Shown: positions 3,979 through 12,151 of the stretch, piece by piece
Position numbering within the stretch: the first letter of the stretch is position 1
Layout: the number at the start of each line of letters is the position of its first letter
Assembly: GCA_003520745.1 (NCBI GenBank)
Contig: DOUE01000004.1
Span: 65,612 to 79,679, forward strand
Direction: 5' to 3'
Origin: Erysipelotrichaceae bacterium
GTDB lineage: Bacteria; Bacillota_I; Bacilli_A; Erysipelotrichales; Erysipelotrichaceae
Length of the DNA: 14,068 nt
Program-made: the position numbers and the translations under genes
The notes under the pieces: generated by a model
The model's database searches: none
What the model was told of the DNA's origin: nothing
The model's input: only the letters and a program-made list of their open reading frames with translations

Positions 3979-5961
3979 GTGTTCGAACAATTCGCGAAGT
4001 TAAGAATCAAGATCATCGTCATCCTCGCGGCCGAAGTCGTGGTTTTTTCCTTGGTCCATTTCGTATACCAAGTCGGATTCAACGGGTTCGACACCGTCAT
4101 CATCCTGGTCAACATCGCGCTGATCTGGATTTTGGTCGACACGTATCAGGAAGATCAGAAGAAACGCGTGCTGACGATCTCCAGGGTCCTGGGCAGCGAT
4201 GCGAAGGAAGCGTTTTTGTTCGGAGAAGTCGGGTTCTTGACGTATGACGAGAACTACATCATCACCTGGATCAGCGAACTGTTGGAAGACCGAGGCTACG
4301 ACGTCATCGGGAAGAAGGTCACCAATTGGTTGCCTAAAACCAAGACCTTGTTTACCGGGGACGATGAAACCGTCATCGAAGACATCGATGAAACGATGTA
4401 TCAGATCATTCGCAAAGAGGACGGACAAACCTTGTTTCTCAAGGATGTGACGATGAGCTATCATCTGAGCGACCTTTACGAAAAAGAACAAGTCGTTTTG
4501 GGGTTGATCCATCTGGATAATTATGAAGAGACGATCCAATACGAAGAAGAACAAAAAACATCAATCATCGAAAGCAAGCTTCGCCAACCGGTCGTCGATT
4601 GGGCGAAAAGCAAAGGGATGTTCGTAAAGAGGATCAAAAACGATCGCTATCTTCTGGTGCTCAACGAGAAGATATTCCAAGAAATCATGAACGAGCGATT
4701 CTCCATCCTCAACTATATCCGTTCCACGGCGCAACAGATGGACGTGGCGATCACCTTGTCGATGGCGTTTGCGCGCGGGACCGCCGATTTCCAGCAACTC
4801 GAGGAAATGGTCAACAACCTGCTCGAACTCGCCCAAAGCCGCGGTGGCGACCAAATCGCCATCAAGCGTTTCTCCGAGGATGTGAAGTATTTCGGAGGAA
4901 GCAGCGAGGCGCAGGAAAAACGCAGTAAGGTCCGTGTCCGCGTCATCGCCCAGACTTTACGCGACTTGATCCAGCAATCCTCCGATGTGATCGTCGTAGG
5001 CCATAAGGAGATGGATTTCGATTGTTTCGGCGCCGCCTTGGGCATCAGCCGGATCGTCCAATCCTATGGGAAAACCGTACGCGTGGTCACCCGTTCCGGC
5101 GGGATCGAAGCGAAGTTAAGCGGTGCGATCGTCAAACACAAGGAAATCCTGGATACCAACCATCACTTCATCAATGAGACGGAAGCCTTGGAAGACTTGA
5201 AGAAGGATACGTTGGTCGTCATGGTGGACCATCACATCGCCAACCAATCGAACGCCCAAAGCGTCATCGAGAAAGCGAAGAAAGTGGTGGTCATCGACCA
5301 CCATCGCCGATCCGGCGATTTCAGTTTCAACCCGGTCTTGGTCTATGTGGAAACCGCGGCGTCGTCGACGTCCGAACTCGTGACCGAACTGGTACCCTAT
5401 CAAACCAACCTCGTCTCCTTTGAAAGCGCGGAAGCGACCATCATCCTCACCGGGATCCTGATCGATACCAACCGGTTCCGCAACCGGACCGGGTCGAGGA
5501 CGTTCGAAGCCGCATCGTTGTTGAAGAAATACGGGGCGGATACGTATGAAGCCGACGATCTTCTTAAAGATGATTTCAACGATTTCGAAATGAAGACGAA
5601 GTTACTGAAGAATTGCGAGAAGAAGCCCGGCGGAATCTTGATTTCCGCATTGAACGACGGAAGCGTGGCGCCGCGCGCCATCCTGTCGCAGGTCGCCGAC
5701 AGCATGTTGTCGATCAAGGATGTGGAAGCCGCGTTCGTCATCGCGAACATCGATGAAAAGACGGTCGCATTATCTGCGCGATCCAAGGGTAAAGTCAACG
5801 TCCATACGATCGTCGAAAAAATGAGCGGCGGGGGACATTTCTCAGCGGCTGCGCTACAGCGTGAAAATACGACGGTGGTCAAACTAAAAGAAGAACTTGA
5901 AGAAGCACTCAAAACATACATGGAAGAAGAGGAACATAAACATGAAAGTCATCTTGCTTGA
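3979..5961 (+). CDS. gdpP: Cyclic-di-AMP phosphodiesterase GdpP
   Basis: Membrane-bound enzyme that hydrolyses c-di-AMP to pApA, setting levels of a second messenger that controls potassium and osmolyte uptake and cell-wall stress in Bacillota. The 660-residue protein has two N-terminal membrane helices (about 9-57), a PAS-like region (about 84-150) and a degenerate GGDEF domain (about 170-300) where the signature is replaced by an IKNDRYLLVL stretch. Next comes the DHH phosphodiesterase domain, with H342/D346/D348 in the GHKEMDFD motif and the D417-H418-H419 signature. A DHHA1 domain with GGGH at 617-620 closes it. All metal-binding motifs look intact, so the enzyme should be active. It starts with GTG. 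Its last 20 nt overlap rplI, a coupling that is also seen in context in Bacillus relatives, where the two genes are adjacent. No diadenylate cyclase (CdaA/DisA) gene lies in the window. Confidence 0.96.
   Translation: MFEQFAKLRIKIIVILAAEVVVFSLVHFVYQVGFNGFDTVIILVNIALIWILVDTYQEDQKKRVLTISRVLGSDAKEAFLFGEVGFLTYDENYIITWISELLEDRGYDVIGKKVTNWLPKTKTLFTGDDETVIEDIDETMYQIIRKEDGQTLFLKDVTMSYHLSDLYEKEQVVLGLIHLDNYEETIQYEEEQKTSIIESKLRQPVVDWAKSKGMFVKRIKNDRYLLVLNEKIFQEIMNERFSILNYIRSTAQQMDVAITLSMAFARGTADFQQLEEMVNNLLELAQSRGGDQIAIKRFSEDVKYFGGSSEAQEKRSKVRVRVIAQTLRDLIQQSSDVIVVGHKEMDFDCFGAALGISRIVQSYGKTVRVVTRSGGIEAKLSGAIVKHKEILDTNHHFINETEALEDLKKDTLVVMVDHHIANQSNAQSVIEKAKKVVVIDHHRRSGDFSFNPVLVYVETAASSTSELVTELVPYQTNLVSFESAEATIILTGILIDTNRFRNRTGSRTFEAASLLKKYGADTYEADDLLKDDFNDFEMKTKLLKNCEKKPGGILISALNDGSVAPRAILSQVADSMLSIKDVEAAFVIANIDEKTVALSARSKGKVNVHTIVEKMSGGGHFSAAALQRENTTVVKLKEELEEALKTYMEEEEHKHESHLA
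5927..5934 (+). promoter_or_regulatory. Ribosome-binding site setting the rplI start inside gdpP
   Basis: AAGAGGAA lies 7 nt before ATG 5942, inside the last codons of gdpP. An earlier in-frame ATG (5897) would add 15 basic residues not found in L9, which always begins MKVILLxDV. Confidence 0.75.
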
Positions 5962-6391
5962 AGACGTTAAGAACGTCGGGAAGAAGGATCAGATCGTTGA
6001 CGTCGCGGACGGATACGCGCGCAACTTCCTGATCCGCAATAAACACGCGGTCGAAGTCACCAAGACCAGTCTGGGGATTCTGGATAACCAGAAGCTACAA
6101 GAAGAACTGAAAGAGAAACAGAAGATCGCGGATGCCGAGGCGCTCAAGGCGAAACTCGCCACCGTGAAACTGGTTTTCGACGTGAAAGTCGGAGAAGGCG
6201 GGAAGGTTTTCGGATCGATCAGCACCAAACAAATCGCGGAGACCTTACAGAAAGCCCATGGGATTTCGATCGATAAGCGGAAAATAGTGGACAACGGTCC
6301 GATCCATACCTTAGGATTAAATCAGGTAAAAATCGATTTGCATAAGAATGTCGTCGGAGAAATCGCCGTCCATCTCAAAGCCACGAAGTAA
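5942..6391 (+). CDS. rplI: 50S ribosomal protein L9
   Basis: L9 binds 23S rRNA near the L1 stalk and projects from the ribosome, helping frame maintenance. The 149-residue protein has the N-terminal domain MKVILLEDVKNVGKKDQIV with the DGYARNFLIRNKHA signature. A long charged central helix follows (about 42-75, rich in Glu and Lys) and then the C-terminal domain with GKVFGSIST and GIHTLG-type strands. Length matches the family. It starts 20 nt before the gdpP stop and is 13 nt from dnaB, so gdpP-rplI-dnaB is one transcript. Confidence 0.97.
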   Translation: MKVILLEDVKNVGKKDQIVDVADGYARNFLIRNKHAVEVTKTSLGILDNQKLQEELKEKQKIADAEALKAKLATVKLVFDVKVGEGGKVFGSISTKQIAETLQKAHGISIDKRKIVDNGPIHTLGLNQVKIDLHKNVVGEIAVHLKATK

Positions 6392-6404
6392 ACGAGGTAC
6401 GCCC

Positions 6405-7751
6405 ATGAGTCGTCAGCTCCCCAACAGCATCGAAGCCGAACAAGCGCTTTTATCAAGCATGCTTGTCTATCCCAGCGCCGTCAACATCGCCCTTGAACAG
6501 GGGATGCATGCGGACGAATTCTACGTGGAGGCGCATAAGCGTCTTTTCACCGTGATGATGGGGATGCAGGAAGAAGGGAAGCCGATCGATGCGCCGGGTT
6601 TGATCAGCCGATGCAACGACCTCAACGTGCTGAGTTCGATCGGGGGCGTCGACTTCATCATGGAACTTTCCGATACGTCGGTCTCTTCCGCCAACACGAA
6701 ATACTATATCGAACTGATTCAAAATAAATCCTATCTAAGAAACTTGATCCTTACCGCGCAGACCATCGCCGATGAAGGGTTCAATTCAGGACCGGACATC
6801 GATGAAGTCATGGACCGTGCCGAGAAACAACTCCTCAACGTCACCCGGACGCGTCGTACAGGCGATTTCAGGGCTTCGAAAGAAGTCGTGTCCACCGTCG
6901 TCGACAATATCCAGAAAATGAGCACCAACCGCTCCGCGATCACCGGGACGGCGACCGGATACCGGGATTTGGATCGTTGCACCAACGGTTTCCAAAAAGG
7001 GGATCTCATCATCCTCGCCGCCCGTCCTTCCATGGGGAAGACCGCGTTCGCCTTGAACCTGACCATGAACGCCGCCCAGATCAACAACGAAGCGGTCGCA
7101 CTGTTTTCACTTGAAATGCCTGCCGAGCAACTCATCTCGCGTATGTTGTCGGCGAAATCGCGGATTCCGGGCCAGAAGCTGCGGACCGGTTACCTCGTCA
7201 ACAACGAATGGAACCAACTCAACGAAGCGGCGACCGAACTCCGCATGGCGAAAATCTTCATCGACGACAGTCCGGGCGTACGGGTCGCGGAAATCTTTTC
7301 GAAATGCCGCAAACTACAAGCCGAACACGGCTTATGCATGATTGTCATCGACTATATCCAGCTGATTTCCGGCAGCGGAAGAAACTCCGAAAACCGTCAG
7401 CAAGAGGTTTCCGAGATTTCGCGTAGCCTGAAGTCGTTGGCGCGTGAACTCAAGGTCCCGGTCATCGCCCTTTCACAGTTATCCCGTACCGTCGAACATC
7501 GCACGGACAAACATCCGATGTTGAGCGACTTGCGTGAATCCGGCGCCTTGGAACAAGACGCCGACCTGGTCGTCTTCCTTTATCGCGATGCCTACTATAA
7601 CCGTGCCGAGGATGTCCCGGAAACCGAAGAAGTCGACATCGACATCGCGAAACATCGTAACGGACCGACCCAAGTGGTCAAACTGGCGTTCGAACGTACC
7701 ATCAACAGCTTCTATAACTACGCCGAAGGCGCAGGTCCTAAAGGAGGTTAA
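6405..7751 (+). CDS. dnaB: Replicative DNA helicase
   Basis: Hexameric 5'-3' ATP-driven helicase at the chromosomal replication fork (called DnaC in B. subtilis). The 448-residue protein has the N-terminal collar domain beginning RQLPNSIEAEQALLSSML, a linker and a RecA-like ATPase domain. That domain carries Walker A ARPSMGKT (206-213, Lys212), Walker B with Asp316 in VIDYIQLI, and the DLRESGALEQDADLVVFLYR block with the arginine-finger/sensor residues near the C-terminus. No intein is present. The start at 6405 follows GAGGT (6394-6398) and gives the usual N-terminus; an earlier in-frame ATG at 6348 lies inside rplI. The ribosome site of the next gene (AAAGGAGG) is embedded in the last codons, so translation is coupled. 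Confidence 0.97.
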   Translation: MSRQLPNSIEAEQALLSSMLVYPSAVNIALEQGMHADEFYVEAHKRLFTVMMGMQEEGKPIDAPGLISRCNDLNVLSSIGGVDFIMELSDTSVSSANTKYYIELIQNKSYLRNLILTAQTIADEGFNSGPDIDEVMDRAEKQLLNVTRTRRTGDFRASKEVVSTVVDNIQKMSTNRSAITGTATGYRDLDRCTNGFQKGDLIILAARPSMGKTAFALNLTMNAAQINNEAVALFSLEMPAEQLISRMLSAKSRIPGQKLRTGYLVNNEWNQLNEAATELRMAKIFIDDSPGVRVAEIFSKCRKLQAEHGLCMIVIDYIQLISGSGRNSENRQQEVSEISRSLKSLARELKVPVIALSQLSRTVEHRTDKHPMLSDLRESGALEQDADLVVFLYRDAYYNRAEDVPETEEVDIDIAKHRNGPTQVVKLAFERTINSFYNYAEGAGPKGG

Positions 7752-7753
7752 GA

Positions 7754-9241
7754 ATGAAGAAAATACTCCCCATCCTTTTAGCGTTCGCATTAAGTTTGGC
7801 GGTTCTCGCATTTTCCCAAAAATTTGAAACCCCTGCCTTGGATCCCGATGTCAACGCGTTCACGGAAACGTCGATCATTCCCCAGTCGGTCGATTCGGTC
7901 GTGGAAATCCCGACGACCATCTCGAAAGTCTATGTGAAGAATGAATTGATCGGTGTCATCACCGATGCGACGAAACTTGAAAGTCTCCTTAATGAAGTGT
8001 ATAAGGAAAGCTACGAAGCCTTTTTCCCGGATTCGAACATCGGATTGGGGGAAGACGTCGTCATCACCACCGAACAAAGCTACGTCCAATATGAAAACAA
8101 GGATGTGGAGATTTTAGCGTACCTGAAAGAGAAAGATTTGTTTTCCGTCGAAGTCAACAAGATCGAATTCTCCAACGGGGCGATCATCTACGTAAAAAAC
8201 CTGGAGGACTTCGAAGCCGCCAAGGAACAATACCTTCTGAATTTTATCTCCAAAGAAGCGTTGGATCTGATAAAGAACAAGAAACTTCCGGCGGATCTGA
8301 AAACCTACGGGTATCGTGAAATCGGAATATCGGTGATGGAAACCACGACCGTCACCAAAGGATTGGCGCCGAAGACCGACATCCTCATGGATCAGAATGC
8401 GATTGTCTACTTCTTAAGTTATGGATATGGAATCGACAAGAAATATTACACCGTTCAACCTTACGATACGATCGAAGGGGTGGGGTCTTTGAATGGATTA
8501 AGCGCACAGCAAGTCGTGACGATCAACGCCGAGATATTGAAGTCGACCGAACAAATCCTGCAAGCCGGGATGAAACTCAATGTCACCTATTTCGATTCCC
8601 CGATCAACGTCGTTGTAAACCGGGAACGTTTGGTGCGCGAAACCGTCTATCCGAAACCGACGAAATACGTTACGGACAATACCTTGCGTGAAGGATTGCG
8701 TGTCGTGCAGACCAATGATCAAAACGGCTACGCCAACGTCAAATACAAGGAAGTCTACGTCAACGGTGAATTGGCCGGATACGAGAAAATCTCTTCCGTC
8801 ATCATCAAACAACCGGTCCAGGAAGTCATACGGGTCGGAACCAAGGTCATTCCGGGCATCGGAAGCGGCAAGTTCAGATGGCCGGTCGACAATCCCCGCA
8901 TTTCCTGCCGTTGGCTATGTTATACCGGACATTATGCGATCGACATCGTCAACGTCTACAACCGCTACGGATACATCTATGCCGCCGACCGCGGTGTCGT
9001 TAAGGACCGTGGCTGGCACTACCTGGCAGGTTACTACATCATCATCAACCATAACAACGGATACTGGACGAAATACAACCATTTATCCAGCCCGGCCTAT
9101 TTCCCGGTCGGCGTCGCCGTTGAAAAAGGCGAAGTCATCGGTCGGATCGGTACCACCGGAAAAACGACGGGTCCGCACGTCCACTTTGAAATCTGGGTCA
9201 ACGGGACGCGTCAGAATCCATGCAAATGGCTAGGGTGCTAA
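7754..9241 (+). CDS. Secreted LysM-G5-M23 family metallopeptidase
   Basis: A 495-residue exported protein with an N-terminal signal peptide or anchor (about residues 1-21, ending LAFSQ). A long N-terminal region of unknown family follows, then a LysM-like segment (about 231-279, starting YYTVQPYDTIEGVG) and a G5-like domain (about 290-367, RLVRETVYPKP...). The C-terminal M23/LytM domain (about 375-495) has H393 and D397 in GHYAID, a YNHLS block and H475-x-H477 in GPHVHFE, all fitting an active zinc endopeptidase. M23 enzymes usually cut peptidoglycan cross-bridges, or act as LytM-type regulators. Cysteines at 385 and 389 and at 490 and 495 lie at the start and very end of the catalytic domain. 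It starts 2 nt after the dnaB stop and 1 nt separates it from walJ, in the position that purA-walRK-yycHI holds in Bacillus. Confidence 0.9.
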   Translation: MKKILPILLAFALSLAVLAFSQKFETPALDPDVNAFTETSIIPQSVDSVVEIPTTISKVYVKNELIGVITDATKLESLLNEVYKESYEAFFPDSNIGLGEDVVITTEQSYVQYENKDVEILAYLKEKDLFSVEVNKIEFSNGAIIYVKNLEDFEAAKEQYLLNFISKEALDLIKNKKLPADLKTYGYREIGISVMETTTVTKGLAPKTDILMDQNAIVYFLSYGYGIDKKYYTVQPYDTIEGVGSLNGLSAQQVVTINAEILKSTEQILQAGMKLNVTYFDSPINVVVNRERLVRETVYPKPTKYVTDNTLREGLRVVQTNDQNGYANVKYKEVYVNGELAGYEKISSVIIKQPVQEVIRVGTKVIPGIGSGKFRWPVDNPRISCRWLCYTGHYAIDIVNVYNRYGYIYAADRGVVKDRGWHYLAGYYIIINHNNGYWTKYNHLSSPAYFPVGVAVEKGEVIGRIGTTGKTTGPHVHFEIWVNGTRQNPCKWLGC

Positions 9242-9242
9242 G

Positions 9243-9989
9243 ATGAAGTATCATTTGTTGGCGAGCGGATCCAGAGGAAATTGTTGCATCATTCAAGCCG
9301 GGGACACCCGGCTTGTTATTGATTGCGGAACGACCCAAAAGCATCTGACACACAGTTTTCACAATCTAGGGATAGACTATAACAAGGTCGATGCCGTGCT
9401 GATCACACACAGCCACAGCGACCATGTCAGCGCACTGAAAATGTTCAGTAAACACCCGGTTTATACGCCCTTCGTCATCGATGCGCGACCGGATGCGATC
9501 CGAATCACCCCCTACGAACCCTTTATCGTAGGCGAGGTTTCGATCCTCCCCGTCCCCCTTTCCCATGATTCGGGTTTGACCTTGGGATATGTCCTGCGTC
9601 ACGACGGGGAAACCCTGGTATATGTCACCGACACGGGCTATGTGCGCGAGCATGATTTCACACATTTCGAAAACGCGGATTATTATATCTTTGAAAGCAA
9701 CCACGACCCGGAGATGCTGATGAAAACCAGCCGTCCGATCTTCACAAAGAAGCGCATCCTTTCGGACAACGGCCATCTCTGCAACGAAGACAGCGCTATC
9801 GTCCTCAGCAAGTTGATCGGTCCTTCCACCACGGAAATCGTGTTGGCCCACCTCAGTCAGGAAGCCAACGACGAATTCCTCGCTTATTCCACCCACGCCA
9901 GAATCTTGGCAGAGTACCATCCATCACGCATTCAAACCTTGACGCTACGTTGCGCCAGACAATATGAAACCTTATCAGGAGGAAAATAA
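9243..9989 (+). CDS. walJ: WalJ/YycJ metallo-beta-lactamase-fold hydrolase
   Basis: A 248-residue MBL-fold protein of the YycJ/WalJ type. It begins LLASGSRGNCCIIQAG, a pattern of this subfamily, and carries the metal motif H56-x-H58-x-D60-H61 in THSHSDHVSAL, followed by later metal ligands (SHDSG, DTGY and ESNHD segments, and AHLSQEAND). WalJ in Bacillus is linked to coordination of DNA replication and cell division/wall homeostasis and is thought to be a 5'-3' exonuclease-like enzyme; its substrate is not certain. It is normally the last gene of the walRK operon, followed by htrA and rlmH. Here walRK is absent but walJ-htrA-rlmH is kept. ATG 9243 follows the M23 stop by 1 nt. Confidence 0.9.
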   Translation: MKYHLLASGSRGNCCIIQAGDTRLVIDCGTTQKHLTHSFHNLGIDYNKVDAVLITHSHSDHVSALKMFSKHPVYTPFVIDARPDAIRITPYEPFIVGEVSILPVPLSHDSGLTLGYVLRHDGETLVYVTDTGYVREHDFTHFENADYYIFESNHDPEMLMKTSRPIFTKKRILSDNGHLCNEDSAIVLSKLIGPSTTEIVLAHLSQEANDEFLAYSTHARILAEYHPSRIQTLTLRCARQYETLSGGK

Positions 9990-11069
9990 ATGAAAAAATG
10001 GGTATGGGTCCTCATCGCGGCGATGGTCGTCTGGAACAGTGTCCTCACGATCCAACTCTCGCAATTTCAAACACAATTGGACGAAAAAACCACGGAGACG
10101 AAAATCATCAACAAGGTCGTCACCGATTTCACGACGGACGTTACGAAGGTCGTCGAGAAATCCCTCGACAAAGTCGTCGGTGTTTCCGCGCTTTATAACG
10201 GGGAAGTGTTTTCCACGGGAAGCGGAGCCATCTATGATGTCGAGGGGTCCAAAGCCTACATCATCACCAACAACCATGTCATCGAAGACGCGACCAGTCT
10301 GACCATCACGTTCGCCAACGGCGAACAGCTTGATGCGAAAGCCTTGGGGTCGGATCTCTATACCGACCTCGCCTTGCTAGAAGTCGACATCGACTTTACG
10401 ATCACCCCCTTCAGCCTCGGTGATTCCGCCTTGATCAAGGTCGGGGAAAACGTGTTGGCGATCGGCAGCCCCTTGGGATTGGATTTTCAAGGTTCGGTCA
10501 CCATGGGGATCATTTCCGGTGTCGACCGGATCGTCCCGGTCGACCTCAATAGCGACGGATTCGACGATTGGGATAGCCTCGTTCTGCAAACCGACGCCGC
10601 GATCAACCCCGGAAATTCCGGCGGTCCGCTCATCAACATGGCGGGCGAACTGATCGGGATCACCTCGATGAAGATCGTCTATGAAGAAGTCGAAGGCATG
10701 GGGTTCGCGATTCCGATCAACGAAATCATCCCCATCATCGAACAACTCCGGGCGAACGGGAAAGTCATCCGACCTGTCATCGGGATCTCGGCCGTCGGTA
10801 TCGACGAACTCAGCAATTATCAGAAGAGTTTCTACGGGATTCAATTGGATCTCAATAAAGGCCTCTACATCACCTCGATCACATTTAGCGGTCCGGCCGG
10901 TATCGCAGGCATCAAGAAAGGCGACATCATCCTTACGTTCGACGGGATTGAAATCACCACGTTCAAGCAATTCAGGAAACTGCTCTACGCCAAGAAAGTC
11001 GGGGATCCGGTTGTGATCCGCTACTTGCGCGATGAAAAAGAAACCGAAGTCACCGTGACGTTGAAATGA
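9990..11069 (+). CDS. HtrA/DegP-type serine protease with PDZ domain
   Basis: A 359-residue, membrane-anchored surface protease that degrades misfolded exported proteins. One N-terminal helix (about 3-24) anchors it. The trypsin-like domain has the triad His96 (TNNHVIED), Asp126 (YTDLALL) and Ser210 (NPGNSGGPL), all intact. A single PDZ domain covers about residues 265-355, with IGISAVGID, GPAGIAGIKKGDIIL and a KVGDPVVIRYLRD end. In Bacillus the gene at this place is htrC (yycK), between walJ and rlmH. It starts at once after the walJ stop, with AGGAGG as ribosome site, and overlaps rlmH by 4 nt (ATGA). Confidence 0.95.
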   Translation: MKKWVWVLIAAMVVWNSVLTIQLSQFQTQLDEKTTETKIINKVVTDFTTDVTKVVEKSLDKVVGVSALYNGEVFSTGSGAIYDVEGSKAYIITNNHVIEDATSLTITFANGEQLDAKALGSDLYTDLALLEVDIDFTITPFSLGDSALIKVGENVLAIGSPLGLDFQGSVTMGIISGVDRIVPVDLNSDGFDDWDSLVLQTDAAINPGNSGGPLINMAGELIGITSMKIVYEEVEGMGFAIPINEIIPIIEQLRANGKVIRPVIGISAVGIDELSNYQKSFYGIQLDLNKGLYITSITFSGPAGIAGIKKGDIILTFDGIEITTFKQFRKLLYAKKVGDPVVIRYLRDEKETEVTVTLK

Positions 11070-11536
11070 TCAAACTCATCGCCGTCGGTAAGATCAAGGA
11101 GAAAGCGCTGGTGGATCTGATCAAGGACTATCAGAAACGGATTACACCGTATCATAAGGTCATCATTGAAGAAGTCGGCGACGAACCGACCTCCGACGAC
11201 CTTGCCTCCCAGAAAACCGGGATGGTCAAGGAAGGGGAGAGGATCTTGGAGAAAATCAAAACGGAAGACCAGGTCATCCTCCTGGACCTCCATGGCGATC
11301 CATACGATTCGCTTTCCTTCGCAAAACAAATGGAAGAACACTTCACCTATTCCCCCAAACCGCTGGTCTTTGTGATCGGAGGGTCGATGGGGGTCAGCGA
11401 TGCGGTCCGGCAACGCGCCAACAAACGATGGAAACTCTCTGATTGCACCTTCCCGCATCAAATCGTCCGACTACTTGTCCTGGAACAACTCTTCCGGTCA
11501 TTCAAGATCAATCGCAATCAAACCTACCACAAATGA
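11066..11536 (+). CDS. rlmH: 23S rRNA (pseudouridine1915-N3)-methyltransferase
   Basis: RlmH methylates pseudouridine 1915 of 23S rRNA on the assembled 70S ribosome, using S-adenosylmethionine. The 156-residue, SPOUT-fold protein begins MIKLIAVGKIKE, has LDLHGDPYDS (about 75-84), the SAM-binding VFVIGGSMGV loop (about 102-111), DCTFPHQIVRLLVLEQLF and the family end NQTYHK. Length matches the usual 155-160. It starts inside the last codons of the protease gene (ATGA overlap), so it is the last member of the long gdpP-to-rlmH run. A 12-bp terminator stem begins inside its final codons. Confidence 0.97.
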   Translation: MIKLIAVGKIKEKALVDLIKDYQKRITPYHKVIIEEVGDEPTSDDLASQKTGMVKEGERILEKIKTEDQVILLDLHGDPYDSLSFAKQMEEHFTYSPKPLVFVIGGSMGVSDAVRQRANKRWKLSDCTFPHQIVRLLVLEQLFRSFKINRNQTYHK

Positions 11537-11564
11537 CGATGAGCAATTCATCGTCATTTGTTTT
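11531..11564 (+). terminator. Intrinsic terminator after rlmH
   Basis: AAATGACGATGA (11531-11542) and TCATCGTCATTT (11548-11559) form a perfect 12-bp stem with a GCAAT loop, followed by GTTTT. The left arm covers the rlmH stop codon. It closes the yybS-to-rlmH transcript. Confidence 0.85.
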
Positions 11565-11569
11565 ATAAT
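11540..11569 (+). promoter_or_regulatory. Possible promoter for the GNAT-MBL pair, overlapping the terminator
   Basis: A perfect TATAAT lies at 11564-11569, directly after the terminator T-run, 19 nt before the GNAT start. The -35 at the proper distance is weak (TGAGCA, 11540-11545) and lies in the terminator loop and stem. Only the -10 is convincing. Confidence 0.35.
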
Positions 11570-11587
11570 GGAAGAAAGAGGTGACAC

Positions 11588-12151
11588 ATGAAATTCCACA
11601 TACAAGCAAACACCGCGGATACGATGGATGACTTTTTGGAGTTCTTTGAACATCGTGCCTTCCGCGACAATCCCCGATGGGCGGGATGCTACTGCCTATA
11701 TCCTCATTACAATGATAAAGAATGGGAAGCGGCGAATCCGAAAGACAATAAGATGCAAGCCATGGTGATGTTGGCGGACGGACATCTTCCGGGATATCTC
11801 GGATATCTCAACGGATCGGTCATCGCATGGATGGCGGTCGGAAAACGCAAGCAATTCAAGCGCTTCGCCGAACATCTCGCCAACGACGAAGACGAAGCGA
11901 AAAAACTCTATTCGATCACATGCATCACCATCGATCCGGACTATCGCAACCAAGGCATCGCGACCGCGATGCTGGAGCGGGTTTTGGCCGATTTGACGAT
12001 GCAGGGGGTCGACCTGGTCGAAGCGTATCCCATGGACCAGGAAGGAGACAACGCCCATCAACACCGAGGGCCCCTGAGTCTTTATCTCCATGCCGGATTC
12101 ATTGTCGTCGAGAAAGTCGGGATCTTCTGTCGGGTCAGGAAAACCTTGTGA
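11588..12151 (+). CDS. GNAT family N-acetyltransferase
   Basis: A 187-residue acetyltransferase; donor would be acetyl-CoA, acceptor unknown. The C-terminal half carries the GNAT core: ITCITIDPDYRNQGIATAML (about 113-132) with the acetyl-CoA pyrophosphate loop RNQGIA, a following helix, then EAYPMD and YLHAGFIVVEKVG. The N-terminal part contains RWAGCYCLYPHY (about 30-41), a signature of a Bacillota subfamily of unknown substrate. Ribosome site AGAGGTGA precedes ATG 11588. Its stop codon overlaps the GTG start of the next gene, so the two are translationally coupled. Confidence 0.88.
   Translation: MKFHIQANTADTMDDFLEFFEHRAFRDNPRWAGCYCLYPHYNDKEWEAANPKDNKMQAMVMLADGHLPGYLGYLNGSVIAWMAVGKRKQFKRFAEHLANDEDEAKKLYSITCITIDPDYRNQGIATAMLERVLADLTMQGVDLVEAYPMDQEGDNAHQHRGPLSLYLHAGFIVVEKVGIFCRVRKTL
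12137..12140 (+). promoter_or_regulatory. Ribosome-binding site setting the GTG start of the MBL gene
   Basis: AGGA lies 7 nt before GTG 12148. The GTG shares bases with the GNAT stop (GTGA, bases 12148-12151). A long in-frame extension upstream (to 11827) is only the GNAT gene read in another frame. Confidence 0.65.

Noticed and set aside
10377..10970. 197-residue minus-strand open frame inside the HtrA gene
   Set aside because: Antisense of the conserved protease; highly Asp/Arg-rich, no recognisable motif.
11827..12147. Long N-terminal extension of the MBL-fold protein
   Set aside because: This stretch is the GNAT coding sequence in another frame, and the translation is low-complexity and Arg-rich. 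GTG 12148 with AGGA before it gives the normal MBL N-terminus.
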